Positions 24,351 to 33,843 of a stretch of DNA of 64,000 nt are shown here, piece after piece (position 1 is the first letter of the stretch; each line of letters starts with the position of its first letter). The notes under the pieces are model-generated. The model saw only the letters and a list, made by a program, of their open reading frames with translations. It was not told the origin of the DNA and searched no databases. Both the position numbers and the translations under genes were made by a program. The stretch spans positions 62,001 to 126,000 of the forward strand of contig CAJTXE010000001.1 in NCBI GenBank assembly GCA_910580225.1, given 5' to 3'. This DNA is from an uncultured Acetatifactor sp. GTDB taxonomy: Bacteria; Bacillota; Clostridia; Lachnospirales; Lachnospiraceae.

Positions 24351-25597
24351 GAAAGTTTACGATCGTTCTGTGTTATGAACTGAAGGAGTATTTTACAAAC
24401 AGGCTGTTTATGGGGTTGACGGTACTTCTGGCGGTGCTGGGAGCGGCATTGCTGTGTTTGCCCCGCTTTGTGGATATGTCCGGTTTTACCGGCGTAAAAG
24501 TAGTGGGAGAGGGCGAAGATGCATCCGATGCGGACCAGGAGGAACAGGAGTTGTTCCTTTATCTGGACCAGGCAGGTGTGGTGAAGCCGGAAGTTCTGGC
24601 CCGGTTTTTCCCGGAGAGCCAATGGCAGGAAGCGGCGGATGAGGCGCAGCTGAGAGCGGCTGTGGAAGCGCAGGAGGCAGAAGCCGGATTTGTGGTGACA
24701 GGAGCGACACAGTACGAATACTATGTCTTCAATAAGGCTATGCGAGACAGCAATGCGGCGGCTTTTGAACAGGCGATGAAACAGTTTTACCGTATGGATG
24801 TCTGTGCGGCTTCCGGGTGGAACCTGGAGGAGATTACAGCCATGTATGATGTGCCGGTGACTGCAACAGAGGTGGTTTTAAATAAAGATACGGAGAGCAA
24901 TTACTGGTACAGTTATGTGCTGATTATTATCGTCTTCATGCTGATTGTGTATTACGGACAGATGATAGCGGTCTCCGTCACAAACGAGAAAAGCAACAGG
25001 GCCATAGAGGTGCTGGTGACAAGTACTTCCTCCAACAGTCTGCTCTTTGGCAAAGTGATTGCAGGAGCTATCGGCGGGGTATTTCAGATGGGAGTGGTGC
25101 TGGGGGCGGTTCTGCTCTCCTACCAGATCAACAGAGCGCAGTGGGGAGGCCAGCTGGATATGTTCCTGCATATTCCTGGTGAGGTGCTGCTGGCGTTTGC
25201 CTTCTTCGGCCTGGGGGGATATCTGTTCTATGCCTTTCTCTATGGAGCCATGGGAGCCCTGGTCAGTAAGACAGAGGATATCAGCAAGAGTGTTTCCGGA
25301 CTTATGATAGTGATTATGGCAGTTTATTTCTTCTCCCTGATGCAGCTGAATAATGTAGACGGAGAGATCATCAAGGTGCTTTCTTTCCTGCCGGTCAGTT
25401 CCTACAGTACCATGTTTGCACGGATTGCCATGGGTACAGTATCGGCCTGGGAGATTGTGGTATCCTTCCTTATTCTGGCAGGCTCTATTGTAGGGGCAGG
25501 AGTTCTGGGGGCAAAGATCTATCGGATGGGTACTCTGCGGTACGGGAATCCGATTAAGATCACTACCATTCTGAAAGATATGAAAAAGAAGGATTGA
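24347..25597 (+). CDS. ABC-2 type permease (NatB-like)
   Basis: 416 residues. One N-terminal span (about 20-40) is followed by a large extracytoplasmic domain of about 150 residues rich in acidic residues. Five further spans follow from about 188 to the C-terminus (WYSYVLIIIVFMLIVYYGQM and later). VTNEKSNRAIEVLVTSTSS is the coupling-helix motif of the NatB/YhaP ABC-2 family. It forms the exporter with the overlapping ATPase gene. The substrate is unknown. A strong terminator shared with the convergent gene follows. Confidence 0.9.
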   Translation: MRKFTIVLCYELKEYFTNRLFMGLTVLLAVLGAALLCLPRFVDMSGFTGVKVVGEGEDASDADQEEQELFLYLDQAGVVKPEVLARFFPESQWQEAADEAQLRAAVEAQEAEAGFVVTGATQYEYYVFNKAMRDSNAAAFEQAMKQFYRMDVCAASGWNLEEITAMYDVPVTATEVVLNKDTESNYWYSYVLIIIVFMLIVYYGQMIAVSVTNEKSNRAIEVLVTSTSSNSLLFGKVIAGAIGGVFQMGVVLGAVLLSYQINRAQWGGQLDMFLHIPGEVLLAFAFFGLGGYLFYAFLYGAMGALVSKTEDISKSVSGLMIVIMAVYFFSLMQLNNVDGEIIKVLSFLPVSSYSTMFARIAMGTVSAWEIVVSFLILAGSIVGAGVLGAKIYRMGTLRYGNPIKITTILKDMKKKD

Positions 25598-25618
25598 ATT
25601 TCACCGAAAGAGGGAATC

Positions 25619-25645
25619 AAAAGGGGCTGCCGTGACAGCCCCTTT
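25619..25645. terminator. Bidirectional terminator
   Basis: AAAGGGGCTG (25620-25629) and CAGCCCCTTT (25636-25645) form a perfect stem with A-rich and T-rich flanks on either side. It serves the permease gene and the convergent GGDEF gene. Confidence 0.88.
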
Positions 25646-25676
25646 GCATTTCCATTGAATTTTTTGTTCCTGTATG

Positions 25677-27305
25677 TTATTCCCTGGTGCTGTCTCCTGC
25701 CGATTCCGCTGCCGCCAGATAATCAAGAAACAGGGAAGAGAGCTTCGGATCATAGAGAACGCCGCTGTCAGCTTCCATTTTCTGCCGGGCTTCCTCCGCA
25801 GTATAGTAACCGCCCCTTATGGTGGGGTGAGTGCGGTAGACATAGTCGCTGGTAATCCGGAGAATTCGGGCTTCTATCGGGATATGCTCCCCTGTCAGAC
25901 CTCCGGGATACCCTTTTCCGTTCCAGCTTTCATGGGAATAGAGGATGATATCTGCAATTTTGTAAAGTTCGTCGAATTGTCTTGCCATGGTATAGCCATG
26001 GGTGACATGCATGTGCATCTGGGTGGTTTCTTCTTCCGTTCTGGACTGTCCCCGGATGACAAAAGATTCCGGCAGCTTAGCCATGCCGATGTCCTGATAC
26101 CGGGCAGCCAGGCTGATTTCCTTTGCGTGTTCCTTTGTAAAGCCGAGATGTCTGGCAAAGCGGTAGGTTACTTCGGCGGTACAGGTCACCACTTCTTTGT
26201 TGAGAATCTGTCTGTCATACAGTCGGTTCAATATGTAGTCAGGGATACGAAGCTCATGTTTCAGGGCCGTTTTGTTCTGATACATTTTGGCATCGGCTCT
26301 GGAGAAGCAGTCCTGAAGAGTCTCAGTCTCACTGTTCCATTCCGCGGCGCCCAAGGCTACGGACAGGGGCAGCGTGAGACTTTTATCATGGCGGCAGTTC
26401 CGGGCAACACGTCTGCAATAGTCAAGCGCCGTCTCCAGCTTTGTATCAGGCAGTATGACGCGAAATTCGTCTCCGCCGCATCTTGCCACCAGCCAGTCGC
26501 TTTTCGACAGATCCTTCATGATCTTTGCGATGGCCTGCAGGAGCATATCGCCGGCTTCGTGTCCGAAGATGTCATTGGTCAGTTTCAGAAAATTGGCATC
26601 CGCCGAAATCATGCAGATGGTCCGTTCTTTCTGCAGAGCATAGGCGGCGGCCGCTTCTTCAAATTTACGCCGGTTGAACAACCCGGTCATGGAATCTCTC
26701 TCGGCCCGTGCTTCCAGAGCGTTTCGCTCCTGCTGGTACAGGGATTCCTGATCCTCCAGGGAATTGATGGCGGTCTTCAGATTCAGATTCATTCTTCCCA
26801 GCTGACAAAGCTTTCCGGCAAGCAGGGAAAGCAGATTCAGGATATGCTGAAGGCGAATGCCGGTAATCAGGGGTAGTCCGTGAATTCCTGCCAGATACTG
26901 TTTTTCGTCAATCTGCAGGGAACGGGCAATTTCCCGGTATCGATCATCGCTGACAGAATTTTCTTTCAGGCGGATATCCTCCACTACGATCGTGGCGATA
27001 GGCGCATCCTCGATCAGGATTTTGACCGCAGCAGCAGCAAGCCCGACAGAATGACAGTAACGGATACAGGGAACCGCGCCGCAGCAGACACAGAGTTCAG
27101 AGATAAACTGGTCATAGATTGTACTTCCGGCAGAGGAAGGCTCCAGAACATCATGATAAAAGCTGCCGAAACGGCTGTCGCCGGTAACGTGTGTTCCGTC
27201 CGGCATTCTGATACAGATGCTTACCTCCAGAGCGGCAGCGAGAGAATCTGTCAGCTCCTGTAAGGAGTCAATACTGGAAATATCAGAAAAATGGTGGGTA
27301 TTCAT
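25677..27305 (-). CDS. PocR-GGDEF-HD-GYP signalling protein with altered HD motif
   Basis: 542 residues, no membrane span. A PocR-type sensor domain (about 15-165) holds CVCCGAVPCIRYCH, a Cys-rich site that may bind a metal or small ligand. A coiled segment leads to a GGDEF domain with intact CGGDEF, so it could make cyclic di-GMP; the upstream inhibitory RxxD is not kept. The C-terminal domain has an HD-GYP outline (SHESWNGKGYPGGL), but the metal-binding HD pair reads YQDIG, so the His is replaced by Gln. Hydrolysis of cyclic di-GMP by this domain is therefore doubtful. AGGAGGTGA precedes the ATG. It has its own promoter on the minus strand. Confidence 0.9.
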   Translation of the reverse strand: MNTHHFSDISSIDSLQELTDSLAAALEVSICIRMPDGTHVTGDSRFGSFYHDVLEPSSAGSTIYDQFISELCVCCGAVPCIRYCHSVGLAAAAVKILIEDAPIATIVVEDIRLKENSVSDDRYREIARSLQIDEKQYLAGIHGLPLITGIRLQHILNLLSLLAGKLCQLGRMNLNLKTAINSLEDQESLYQQERNALEARAERDSMTGLFNRRKFEEAAAAYALQKERTICMISADANFLKLTNDIFGHEAGDMLLQAIAKIMKDLSKSDWLVARCGGDEFRVILPDTKLETALDYCRRVARNCRHDKSLTLPLSVALGAAEWNSETETLQDCFSRADAKMYQNKTALKHELRIPDYILNRLYDRQILNKEVVTCTAEVTYRFARHLGFTKEHAKEISLAARYQDIGMAKLPESFVIRGQSRTEEETTQMHMHVTHGYTMARQFDELYKIADIILYSHESWNGKGYPGGLTGEHIPIEARILRITSDYVYRTHPTIRGGYYTAEEARQKMEADSGVLYDPKLSSLFLDYLAAAESAGDSTRE

Positions 27306-27367
27306 GTCTCACCTCCTGTAAGGCTGTCTGCCGGTATAGGCTTATTCATCCGCTTTGGGCTGGTTTT

Positions 27368-27396
27368 ATTATACTGGTTTCTCCATAAAAAATCAA
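27368..27396 (-). promoter_or_regulatory. Promoter of the PocR-GGDEF gene
   Basis: Read on the minus strand: TTGATT (27396-27391), 17 bases, TATAAT (27373-27368). The gap 27306-27743 between the divergent genes holds this promoter, the plus-strand promoter at 27677 and no convincing gene. Confidence 0.78.
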
Positions 27397-27676
27397 GTCC
27401 GCAACATGCATGAAAAGCTGTTTGACCACACCGGCAGTTACAGTTCACTCTGTTCACAGCATCAGATGTACAGCACAGCATGTTCCGATGGCACCGAGGA
27501 AACCGTAGCTGCCGACAGCGTAATACTTCAGACAGCGCGTCGGATGTTACCGGGAATTTCCGTTTGAAGTATAGGCAGGAAATATCCGGTAAAACCGCAT
27601 TTGGAGCCGGTCTGTATATGGCAGGAACTGGCAGGGGTATCCGGCAGAAATCAAGCCAAAATCTAAGGGAAGTGAA

Positions 27677-27705
27677 TTGACATTTATTCGGGAAAGTGGT
27701 ATCAT
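27677..27705 (+). promoter_or_regulatory. Promoter of the REC-HD-GYP gene
   Basis: TTGACA (27677-27682), 17 bases, TATCAT (27700-27705), about 38 bases before the ATG. Confidence 0.8.
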
Positions 27706-27743
27706 GATTCTGGAATGAATACGTGAAGAGTAATGGTGGTAAA

Positions 27744-28835
27744 ATGGAAAAGCAACAGATTTTAATTGTAGATGATGAATACATAAACCGTGTGATACTT
27801 GCGGAAATGTTTCAGGACGAGCAGGATGCCTACGAGCTGATAGAGGCGGAGAACGGTGAGGAGGCGGTCCGGCAGATTGAGAACGGTCAGGACATTGTCC
27901 TCATTCTGCTGGATATCGTGATGCCTGTCATGGATGGCTTCAAGGTGCTGGAATATATGGAGGGAAAGGGACTGCTGAATAAGATTCCGGTTATCCTGAT
28001 TACCGGAGAGACGATTCAGGACAGCGAGGGCAAGGCATACGCCTTTGGTGTGGCGGATGTGATACATAAGCCGTTCTATCCAAATATTGTGAAGCGCAGA
28101 AGCAACAATATTATAGAGCTGTATCAGAATAAGCGCAATATGGAGATGCGCCTGAAGGAGCAGGAGATTGCAATCCGGGCACAGGAGAAGGAAATTCGTG
28201 AGACCAACGAATTTATGATCGATGCCTTGAGTTCGGTGGTGGAATCCAGGAGTGTGGAGACAGGGGATCATACCAAGCGGATCAAATACTATACCAGACT
28301 TATGGCAAGGTGTCTGAAGGAGCATTTCCCACAGTACGGTCTGACGGATATGCAGGTAGATGCGATATCCAGAGCTTCGGTTCTGCATGATGTGGGTAAG
28401 ATCGGGATTTCGGATGCCATTCTTTTGAAACCTGGGCGTCTGACAAATGAAGAATTTGATATTATGAAGACGCATACGACCATCGGGTGTGATCTTCTGG
28501 AGAAGTTCTACAGGAACCGGACGAGTGAATTCTACCGTTATTGTTATGATATCTGCCGTCATCATCATGAGAGATGGGACGGGAGGGGATATCCGGATCA
28601 CCTGGCTGGCGATGAGATTCCGCTCAGTGCCCAGATTGTTGCCGTGGCGGATGTTTATGACGCACTGGTCAGCCCCAGGGTATATAAGAGTTCTTTTACC
28701 AATGAGAAGGCATTTGAAATGATTATAAATGGTGAATGCGGTCAGTTTGCTCCGGATATTTTGAAATGTTTCGAACTTGCCAGGGAGGATTTCTTCAATA
28801 TCAAAGAAATGATTGGAGTATTCGAATTTTCGTGA
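27744..28835 (+). CDS. Response regulator with intact HD-GYP domain
   Basis: 363 residues. The receiver domain (ILIVDDEYINRVIL, LLDIVMPVMDG, Lys in HKPFYPN) is joined by a coiled helix to an HD-GYP domain. All key elements of that domain are kept: VLHDVGKIGI, MKTHTTIGCDLL, CRHHHERWDGRGYPDHL and VADVYDALVS. HD-GYP proteins break down cyclic di-GMP or related cyclic dinucleotides, here presumably when the receiver is phosphorylated. ATG at 27744 is chosen with GGTGG upstream; a GTG at 27723 is possible. A terminator follows, so it is its own unit, though it neighbours two kinases that could act on it. Confidence 0.9.
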   Translation: MEKQQILIVDDEYINRVILAEMFQDEQDAYELIEAENGEEAVRQIENGQDIVLILLDIVMPVMDGFKVLEYMEGKGLLNKIPVILITGETIQDSEGKAYAFGVADVIHKPFYPNIVKRRSNNIIELYQNKRNMEMRLKEQEIAIRAQEKEIRETNEFMIDALSSVVESRSVETGDHTKRIKYYTRLMARCLKEHFPQYGLTDMQVDAISRASVLHDVGKIGISDAILLKPGRLTNEEFDIMKTHTTIGCDLLEKFYRNRTSEFYRYCYDICRHHHERWDGRGYPDHLAGDEIPLSAQIVAVADVYDALVSPRVYKSSFTNEKAFEMIINGECGQFAPDILKCFELAREDFFNIKEMIGVFEFS

Positions 28836-28842
28836 TAGAGGC

Positions 28843-28880
28843 AGGCAGCAAAGAAGTGAGTGCGTTTTGCTGCCTTTTCT
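28843..28880 (+). terminator. Terminator after the REC-HD-GYP gene
   Basis: AGGCAGCAAA (28843-28852) pairs with TTTGCTGCCT (28866-28875), followed by TTTC. Confidence 0.82.
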
Positions 28881-28951
28881 GATGAAGTTTGAGAGCGGCC
28901 ATTGGGAAGGTTTCGGGTAGATGGCTGCTTTTGGAGTTTGAAAGGAGCGGT

Positions 28952-30355
28952 ATGGGAGAGGAAGGAAGCTGCGCATTTTCCATAGAAGCTGCGTTGGAGA
29001 TGATCCTGATGTTTGACAGGTCAGGAAAGCTCTTCTATGCCAACAGGACGGCGCGGGAAAAGCTGGCATATGAGAAGCTGGAAGGCCAGCATATCAGTAC
29101 CCTTTTTCCCAATACATTCAGAAGGTCAAAGGAAGGCTTTGAGACGGAATATCTTTTCGGGGAGGATATTCGGCATCTTGTGGCCTACCGGGGAAATCAG
29201 ACTTGCTTTCCGGTAGAGGCACGGATTCTGGAGGGTGCCGGTACTTCCGGCTATTATGTCTGTATGGCAAATGATATTCTGGAGCGGGAGCATCTGGGCA
29301 GGGAGATTGCCGAGGTGCGGGAGGAAGCACAGCAGGCGGCCAGGGTGAAATCGGAATTTGTGGCCAATGTGACACATGAGCTGCGCACTCCTGTAAACGG
29401 GATTCTCGGCAATGTGAGGGAATTGCTGGCGAGTGTGGAGGATGCGGGAACCATAAAGACGCTGCAGCTGGTGGAGCGATGCTGCGGAGATATGAACAAG
29501 ATTATTAATAATATTCTGGATTTTTCGAAGCTGGATGCGGGAAAGTTCGTTCTGGAGCCGCGCCGCTTTCATTTCAGGAATATGCTGGACTATGTGAAAG
29601 CCCAGCATATCAGCAAGATTACCGAAAAGGGCCTGGATTTTTTCATGACGGTATCGCCTCATGTACCGGAATATGTAATTGGGGATGAACTGCGCATTGT
29701 GCAGATACTCAATAATCTTCTATCCAATGCGCTGAAGTTTACTTCCATGGGGAAAATCACGCTTCAGGTGCTTCGAACGGCAAAGGTCGAGGAAAAGCTG
29801 GAGTTGTTTTTCATTGTTTCTGACACCGGAATCGGAATCGGAGAAGAAGATATGGATAAACTGTTTCAAAGCTTCTCCCAGGTAGATGCTTCCATTTCCC
29901 GAAAATACGGCGGGACGGGGCTGGGGCTCAGTATCTGCAGACAGCTGGCGGAATTAATGGGCGGCAGGATCGAGGCGGAAAGCCAGAAGGGAAGGGGCAG
30001 CAGTTTCTCCTTTTCCGTGTGGGTGGGGGCCGAAGAAATCCCCCATCAGGAGGCTGGGGATGATGTGAAGAGCGCTTTTATGCAGATGGCGGCCCAGGCC
30101 GAGGATTTTGGTCGGACGGCGGAGGAGAATCAGGAAGCCGTGAAGCGAAATCTGTCCCGGCTGATTCTCAGTGTGGAGATGGAAAACTGGGAGAAGGCGG
30201 AGATGTTTATGGAAACAGTGCGGCAGCTGACCCAGGAGGCGCCGGCGGATGTTAAGAGACAGGTCCTGCGCCTCAAAATGGCAATTCAGAAAGAGGACTA
30301 TGACAAGGTGATGACAGAATATCATAAACTGGAAGCGCTTCAGGCTGCTGTCTGA
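28952..30355 (+). CDS. Soluble PAS histidine kinase
   Basis: 467 residues, cytoplasmic. A PAS domain (about 8-125) with ILMFDRSGKLFYANRTAREK is followed by HisKA with His142 in NVTHELRTPVNGI. The HATPase domain has NNLLSNALKFT, SDTGIGIGEED and GGTGLGLSI. A C-terminal helical tail of about 90 residues has no receiver and lacks a clear Hpt His. ATG at 28952 follows AAAGGAG; the open frame from 28889 is leader. It starts the run of genes leading into the chemosensory cluster and most likely signals to the REC-HD protein just downstream. Confidence 0.9.
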   Translation: MGEEGSCAFSIEAALEMILMFDRSGKLFYANRTAREKLAYEKLEGQHISTLFPNTFRRSKEGFETEYLFGEDIRHLVAYRGNQTCFPVEARILEGAGTSGYYVCMANDILEREHLGREIAEVREEAQQAARVKSEFVANVTHELRTPVNGILGNVRELLASVEDAGTIKTLQLVERCCGDMNKIINNILDFSKLDAGKFVLEPRRFHFRNMLDYVKAQHISKITEKGLDFFMTVSPHVPEYVIGDELRIVQILNNLLSNALKFTSMGKITLQVLRTAKVEEKLELFFIVSDTGIGIGEEDMDKLFQSFSQVDASISRKYGGTGLGLSICRQLAELMGGRIEAESQKGRGSSFSFSVWVGAEEIPHQEAGDDVKSAFMQMAAQAEDFGRTAEENQEAVKRNLSRLILSVEMENWEKAEMFMETVRQLTQEAPADVKRQVLRLKMAIQKEDYDKVMTEYHKLEALQAAV

Positions 30356-30447
30356 GGCATGGTTCAAAAACAGCCGGATTTATGGAGAATGCAGAGGCGG
30401 GGGAATTCCTGTCGTTTTGATTGATGATTGCGGAAGGAGGTGGGGGC

Positions 30448-31503
30448 ATGGAATGGGGAGACGGGAATCAGGCCAGGGTCCTGATCGTTGATGACCTGGA
30501 ACTGAACAGACTGATTCTGGAGGAGATTATCCGGGAGATGGGATGTCATCCTGTGCTTGCGGAGAGCGGAGAAGCTGCCCTGAAGGCAGTAGCAGAATTT
30601 CGCCCCCAGCTGGTGCTGTCCGATATTTCCATGCCCGGCCTGGACGGATATGAATTGTGCCGGATTCTGAAGGGCAATGAGAGAACCCGCAACATTCCTG
30701 TAGTCTTTATCTCCGCATTTGACAATCCGGAAGCTGTGGTGAAAGGACTTGATCTGGGCGGGGAAGACTATATCACAAAACCCTTTGTACCTGAGATTGT
30801 GCAGGCCAGAGTGGGAGTCCATTTAAGTCTCTATCAGGCGAACAGGGAGCTGAAGGAGACCAACCGGAGACTGCAGGCTTCTGTAAAGGAACAGCTGCAG
30901 CAGATTGAGCAGGAGAAAAAAGAGGTCCTGTATGCTCTTGCTGCCATTGTGGCGCAAAATTCGTGTTATCAGCGGGAGCATATAGAGCGGCTGCGTCATA
31001 ACTGCAGTATTCTTGCTCAGGGAATGCAGCTTTCACCTCTGTTTGAGGATCAGATTTCGGATGCTTATATCAATACCATAGAGCTGGCGGCACCGCTCTG
31101 TGATATCGGAAATATCGGGGTTCCGTGGGAGCTTCTGAACAAGGCGGAAGCGTTGCGGGAGGATGAGATGGCCATAGTCAGAAAGCATACTTCCATCGGT
31201 GCGAAGCTTCTGGGAGATCTGCATGTGGGAAGCGATTACAATGAATTTCTCAGTATGGCACAGGATATTGCACATTATCATCATGAGAACTGGGACGGAA
31301 GCGGATATCCGGAAGGACTTGCAGGAGATCAGATTCCGCTGGCAGCCCAGATTGTCTCCATCGTGGAGGTTTACTGTGCTCTGACAGAAAAGAAGCATTA
31401 TACCAGAGAAGAAGCACTGGAAATCATGGATGGGGAGGCGGAGATCAAATTTAATTCCGATATTTTTAGAATTTGCCGAAAAATATCGCGGCAATTATGT
31501 TAA
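30448..31503 (+). CDS. Response regulator with degenerate HD-GYP domain
   Basis: 351 residues. The receiver (VLIVDDLELNRLIL, LSDISMPGLDGYE, Lys in ITKPFVP) is intact. The second domain has the HD-GYP layout, with HHENWDGSGYPEGL preserved. The HD motif reads LCDIGNIG, so the metal-binding His is Cys and the following Lys is Asn. Enzymatic activity is therefore doubtful and it may act as a binding or scaffold module. ATG at 30448 has AGGAGGTG just upstream; TTG 30421 and ATG 30424 are less likely. It sits between the PAS kinase and cheR, probably in one operon. Confidence 0.88.
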   Translation: MEWGDGNQARVLIVDDLELNRLILEEIIREMGCHPVLAESGEAALKAVAEFRPQLVLSDISMPGLDGYELCRILKGNERTRNIPVVFISAFDNPEAVVKGLDLGGEDYITKPFVPEIVQARVGVHLSLYQANRELKETNRRLQASVKEQLQQIEQEKKEVLYALAAIVAQNSCYQREHIERLRHNCSILAQGMQLSPLFEDQISDAYINTIELAAPLCDIGNIGVPWELLNKAEALREDEMAIVRKHTSIGAKLLGDLHVGSDYNEFLSMAQDIAHYHHENWDGSGYPEGLAGDQIPLAAQIVSIVEVYCALTEKKHYTREEALEIMDGEAEIKFNSDIFRICRKISRQLC

Positions 31504-31558
31504 AACAGCCGATATTATTTCAGAAACATCATTGTTGCGGCAGGAGGTATGAGAAATT

Positions 31559-32365
31559 GTGATTAAGGATGAAGAGTTTCAGAGAATATCCGTATATATG
31601 AAACAACGATACGGAATCGACTTAAGCCAGAAGAAAGTGATCGTAAACGGGCGGCTGGAAAATTATATCAAGCGGGGCGGATGGCACAGCTTTGATGAAT
31701 TTATGAATGCAGTGGAGCATGACCGCACCGGCAATCAGGAGAAGATGCTCGTAAACTTTCTGACGACCAACCATACCTATTTTATGCGCGAGTTTGAGCA
31801 TTTTGATTTTTTCAGGAGTGAAGTTCTTCCCTGGCTGAAGCAGAAGGAAGCGGCCAGAAAAGATCTGCGTATCTGGTGCGGTGCGGCGTCCTCCGGTGAG
31901 GAGCCTTATATGATTGCCATGGTTCTGGCGGAGTTTTTCGGGATGGAGAAATCCCAGTGGGATACCAAAGTGCTGGCCACGGATATCTCCACCAAAGTAT
32001 TGCAGAAGGCACTGGCAGGTATCTATACCGCGGAACAGCTGAAAAGTGTTCCGCCACAGTGGAAGAAACGTTTCTTTAAGACCATGGCGGGAGACACACA
32101 TTTTCAGGTCACACCGGAGCTGAAGCAGGAGGTAATTTTTCGGCAGTTTAATCTGATGGACCCTTTTCCCTTCAAAAAGAAGATGCACACTATATTTTTA
32201 CGGAACGTGATGATCTATTTCGACGAAAAGACGAAACGGGAGCTGGTCCAGAAGGTATATGACACACTGGAGCCCGGTGGGTATCTGTTTATCGGAACCA
32301 CCGAAACCATTGACAGAAGCACCACGCCGTTTCAGATCATTCAACCGTCGATATTCAGAAAATAA
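31559..32365 (+). CDS. cheR: CheR protein-glutamate methyltransferase
   Basis: 268 residues. CheR methylates receptor Glu residues using S-adenosylmethionine. The N-terminal helical domain is followed by a Rossmann methyltransferase with LRIWCGAASSGEEPYMIAM (SAM site), KVLATDIST and NVMIYFDEKTKRELV. No tetratricopeptide or pentapeptide-binding extension is seen. The start is GTG at 31559, 11 bases after AGGAGG. It opens the core chemosensory block; cheB follows after 15 bases. Confidence 0.94.
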   Translation: MIKDEEFQRISVYMKQRYGIDLSQKKVIVNGRLENYIKRGGWHSFDEFMNAVEHDRTGNQEKMLVNFLTTNHTYFMREFEHFDFFRSEVLPWLKQKEAARKDLRIWCGAASSGEEPYMIAMVLAEFFGMEKSQWDTKVLATDISTKVLQKALAGIYTAEQLKSVPPQWKKRFFKTMAGDTHFQVTPELKQEVIFRQFNLMDPFPFKKKMHTIFLRNVMIYFDEKTKRELVQKVYDTLEPGGYLFIGTTETIDRSTTPFQIIQPSIFRK

Positions 32366-32380
32366 GGAAGGAATGGATAT

Positions 32381-33409
32381 ATGCAGCCAATCAAGGTATT
32401 AGTGGTAGAAGATTCCCTTGTATTCAGGGAATTGCTGGTTCAGAACCTCAATAAGGATCCTGCGATCAGGGTAGTGGCCACAGCGAGAGATCCCTTTGAG
32501 GCAAGGGATGCGATTCTGGCCTATAAGCCGGATGTCATGACGCTGGATGTGGAGCTTCCGAGGATGAACGGAATTGAGTTTCTGCGGAAGCTGATGCCTC
32601 AATATCCGCTTCGGGTGGTGGTGATCAGCTCTCTGAGTGACAAGGTTTTTGACGCCATGAGTGCGGGGGCCGTGGACTTTGTGGCGAAGCCTGCAGTGTC
32701 CAACCGCAGACAGCTGGAAGACTTCATCCGGAATGAGCTGCTGGTGAAGATTAAAATTGCATCCACTGCCAGGATCGGTAATTTCAAGCGGGTGGTGATG
32801 GCGCAGCAGCAGCAGTCGCTGTCCTCCCGCAAGAGTAATCTGATCGTGGCGATTGGTGCTTCCACAGGTGGGACCGAAGCCATATTCAGTGTCGTGAAAG
32901 ACTACGGAACAGATATTCCGGGGATTGTCTGTGTACAGCATATGCCCCCGGGATTTACGGCCATGTATGCCAAGAGGCTCAATGATCAATGTCGGATTCA
33001 GGTGAAGGAAGCGGAAACCGGGGACAGAGTGTTGCCGGGACATATGCTGATTGCGCCGGGAGGCGACAGACATATGCATCTGGTGAAGGTAGGTGAAGGC
33101 TATCAGGTAGAAGTGAAGGCCGGACCCAAGGTGAACGGCCACTGTCCGTCTGTGGAAGTATTGTTTGAATCTGTTGCGAAGGCAGCAGGTGCCGATGCAG
33201 TGGGAATCATACTGACCGGAATGGGAGGCGACGGTGCAAAGGGGCTTCTGTCCATGCGCAGGGCCGGAGCCAGGACCATCGGACAGGACGAGTCCACCTG
33301 TGTGGTTTATGGAATGCCCAAGGTTGCTTATGATCTGGGAGCGGTGGAATATCAGGAGAAACTTTCCGACATCGCTGGGAGGACATATGCGTTATTAAAT
33401 AAAATGTAA
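32381..33409 (+). CDS. cheB: CheB receptor methylesterase/deamidase
   Basis: 342 residues. The receiver has Asp in TLDVELPRMNG and Lys in VAKPAV. The esterase domain has the catalytic triad in GASTGGTEA (Ser), CVQHMPPGF (His) and TGMGGDGAKG (Asp). CheB removes methyl groups added by CheR and provides adaptation after phosphorylation by CheA. GGAAGGA precedes the ATG. Its presence with CheR means the receptor is subject to methylation-based adaptation. Confidence 0.95.
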   Translation: MQPIKVLVVEDSLVFRELLVQNLNKDPAIRVVATARDPFEARDAILAYKPDVMTLDVELPRMNGIEFLRKLMPQYPLRVVVISSLSDKVFDAMSAGAVDFVAKPAVSNRRQLEDFIRNELLVKIKIASTARIGNFKRVVMAQQQQSLSSRKSNLIVAIGASTGGTEAIFSVVKDYGTDIPGIVCVQHMPPGFTAMYAKRLNDQCRIQVKEAETGDRVLPGHMLIAPGGDRHMHLVKVGEGYQVEVKAGPKVNGHCPSVEVLFESVAKAAGADAVGIILTGMGGDGAKGLLSMRRAGARTIGQDESTCVVYGMPKVAYDLGAVEYQEKLSDIAGRTYALLNKM

Positions 33410-33421
33410 AGGAGAAAGAAC

Positions 33422-33814
33422 ATGAAGATTCTATTGGCGGAAGATGATTTCGCGACAAGAAAATTTATGGCCGGCTTTCTCTCCAAGTATGGTGAATGTG
33501 ATATCACCGTGGACGGAATGGAAGCGGTGGATGCGTTTATGATGGCTTTGGAGGACGGCGAACCCTATGACCTGGTATGCCTTGATATTATGATGCCGGT
33601 TATGGACGGATATCAGGCGCTTATGGGTATCCGGAATCTGGAAAAGCAGAGGAATATTCCCGACGAGCAGGCAGTGAAGGTGATTATGACTACCGCATTG
33701 AATGAAGAGAAGAATGTCAAAATGGCATTTGAGCTGGGATGTACCATTTACTCCGGCAAGCCAATCGATCAGGAGCGGTTTGAGCAGGCAATGAAAAAGC
33801 TGAATCTGATCTGA
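33422..33814 (+). CDS. cheY: CheY-like single-domain response regulator
   Basis: 130 residues, receiver only. AEDD at the start, phospho-acceptor Asp in CLDIMMPVMDGYQA, Thr in IMTTALN and Lys in YSGKPI are all present. In motile bacteria CheY binds the flagellar motor; here no motor gene is visible and the output partner is unknown. It lies 13 bases after cheB and 30 before cheA. Confidence 0.92.
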   Translation: MKILLAEDDFATRKFMAGFLSKYGECDITVDGMEAVDAFMMALEDGEPYDLVCLDIMMPVMDGYQALMGIRNLEKQRNIPDEQAVKVIMTTALNEEKNVKMAFELGCTIYSGKPIDQERFEQAMKKLNLI

Positions 33815-33843
33815 ACCTCATTTGAACAAGAAAGGAGATCAAT

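Noticed and set aside
25674..26876. A 400-codon open frame on the plus strand opposite the GGDEF gene
   Set aside because: It mirrors codons of the real minus-strand gene, has no ribosome site and no family resemblance.
31549..31566. Five-codon mini-ORF overlapping the cheR GTG start
   Set aside because: Its ATG is only one base after the ribosome site, too close for use; probably chance.
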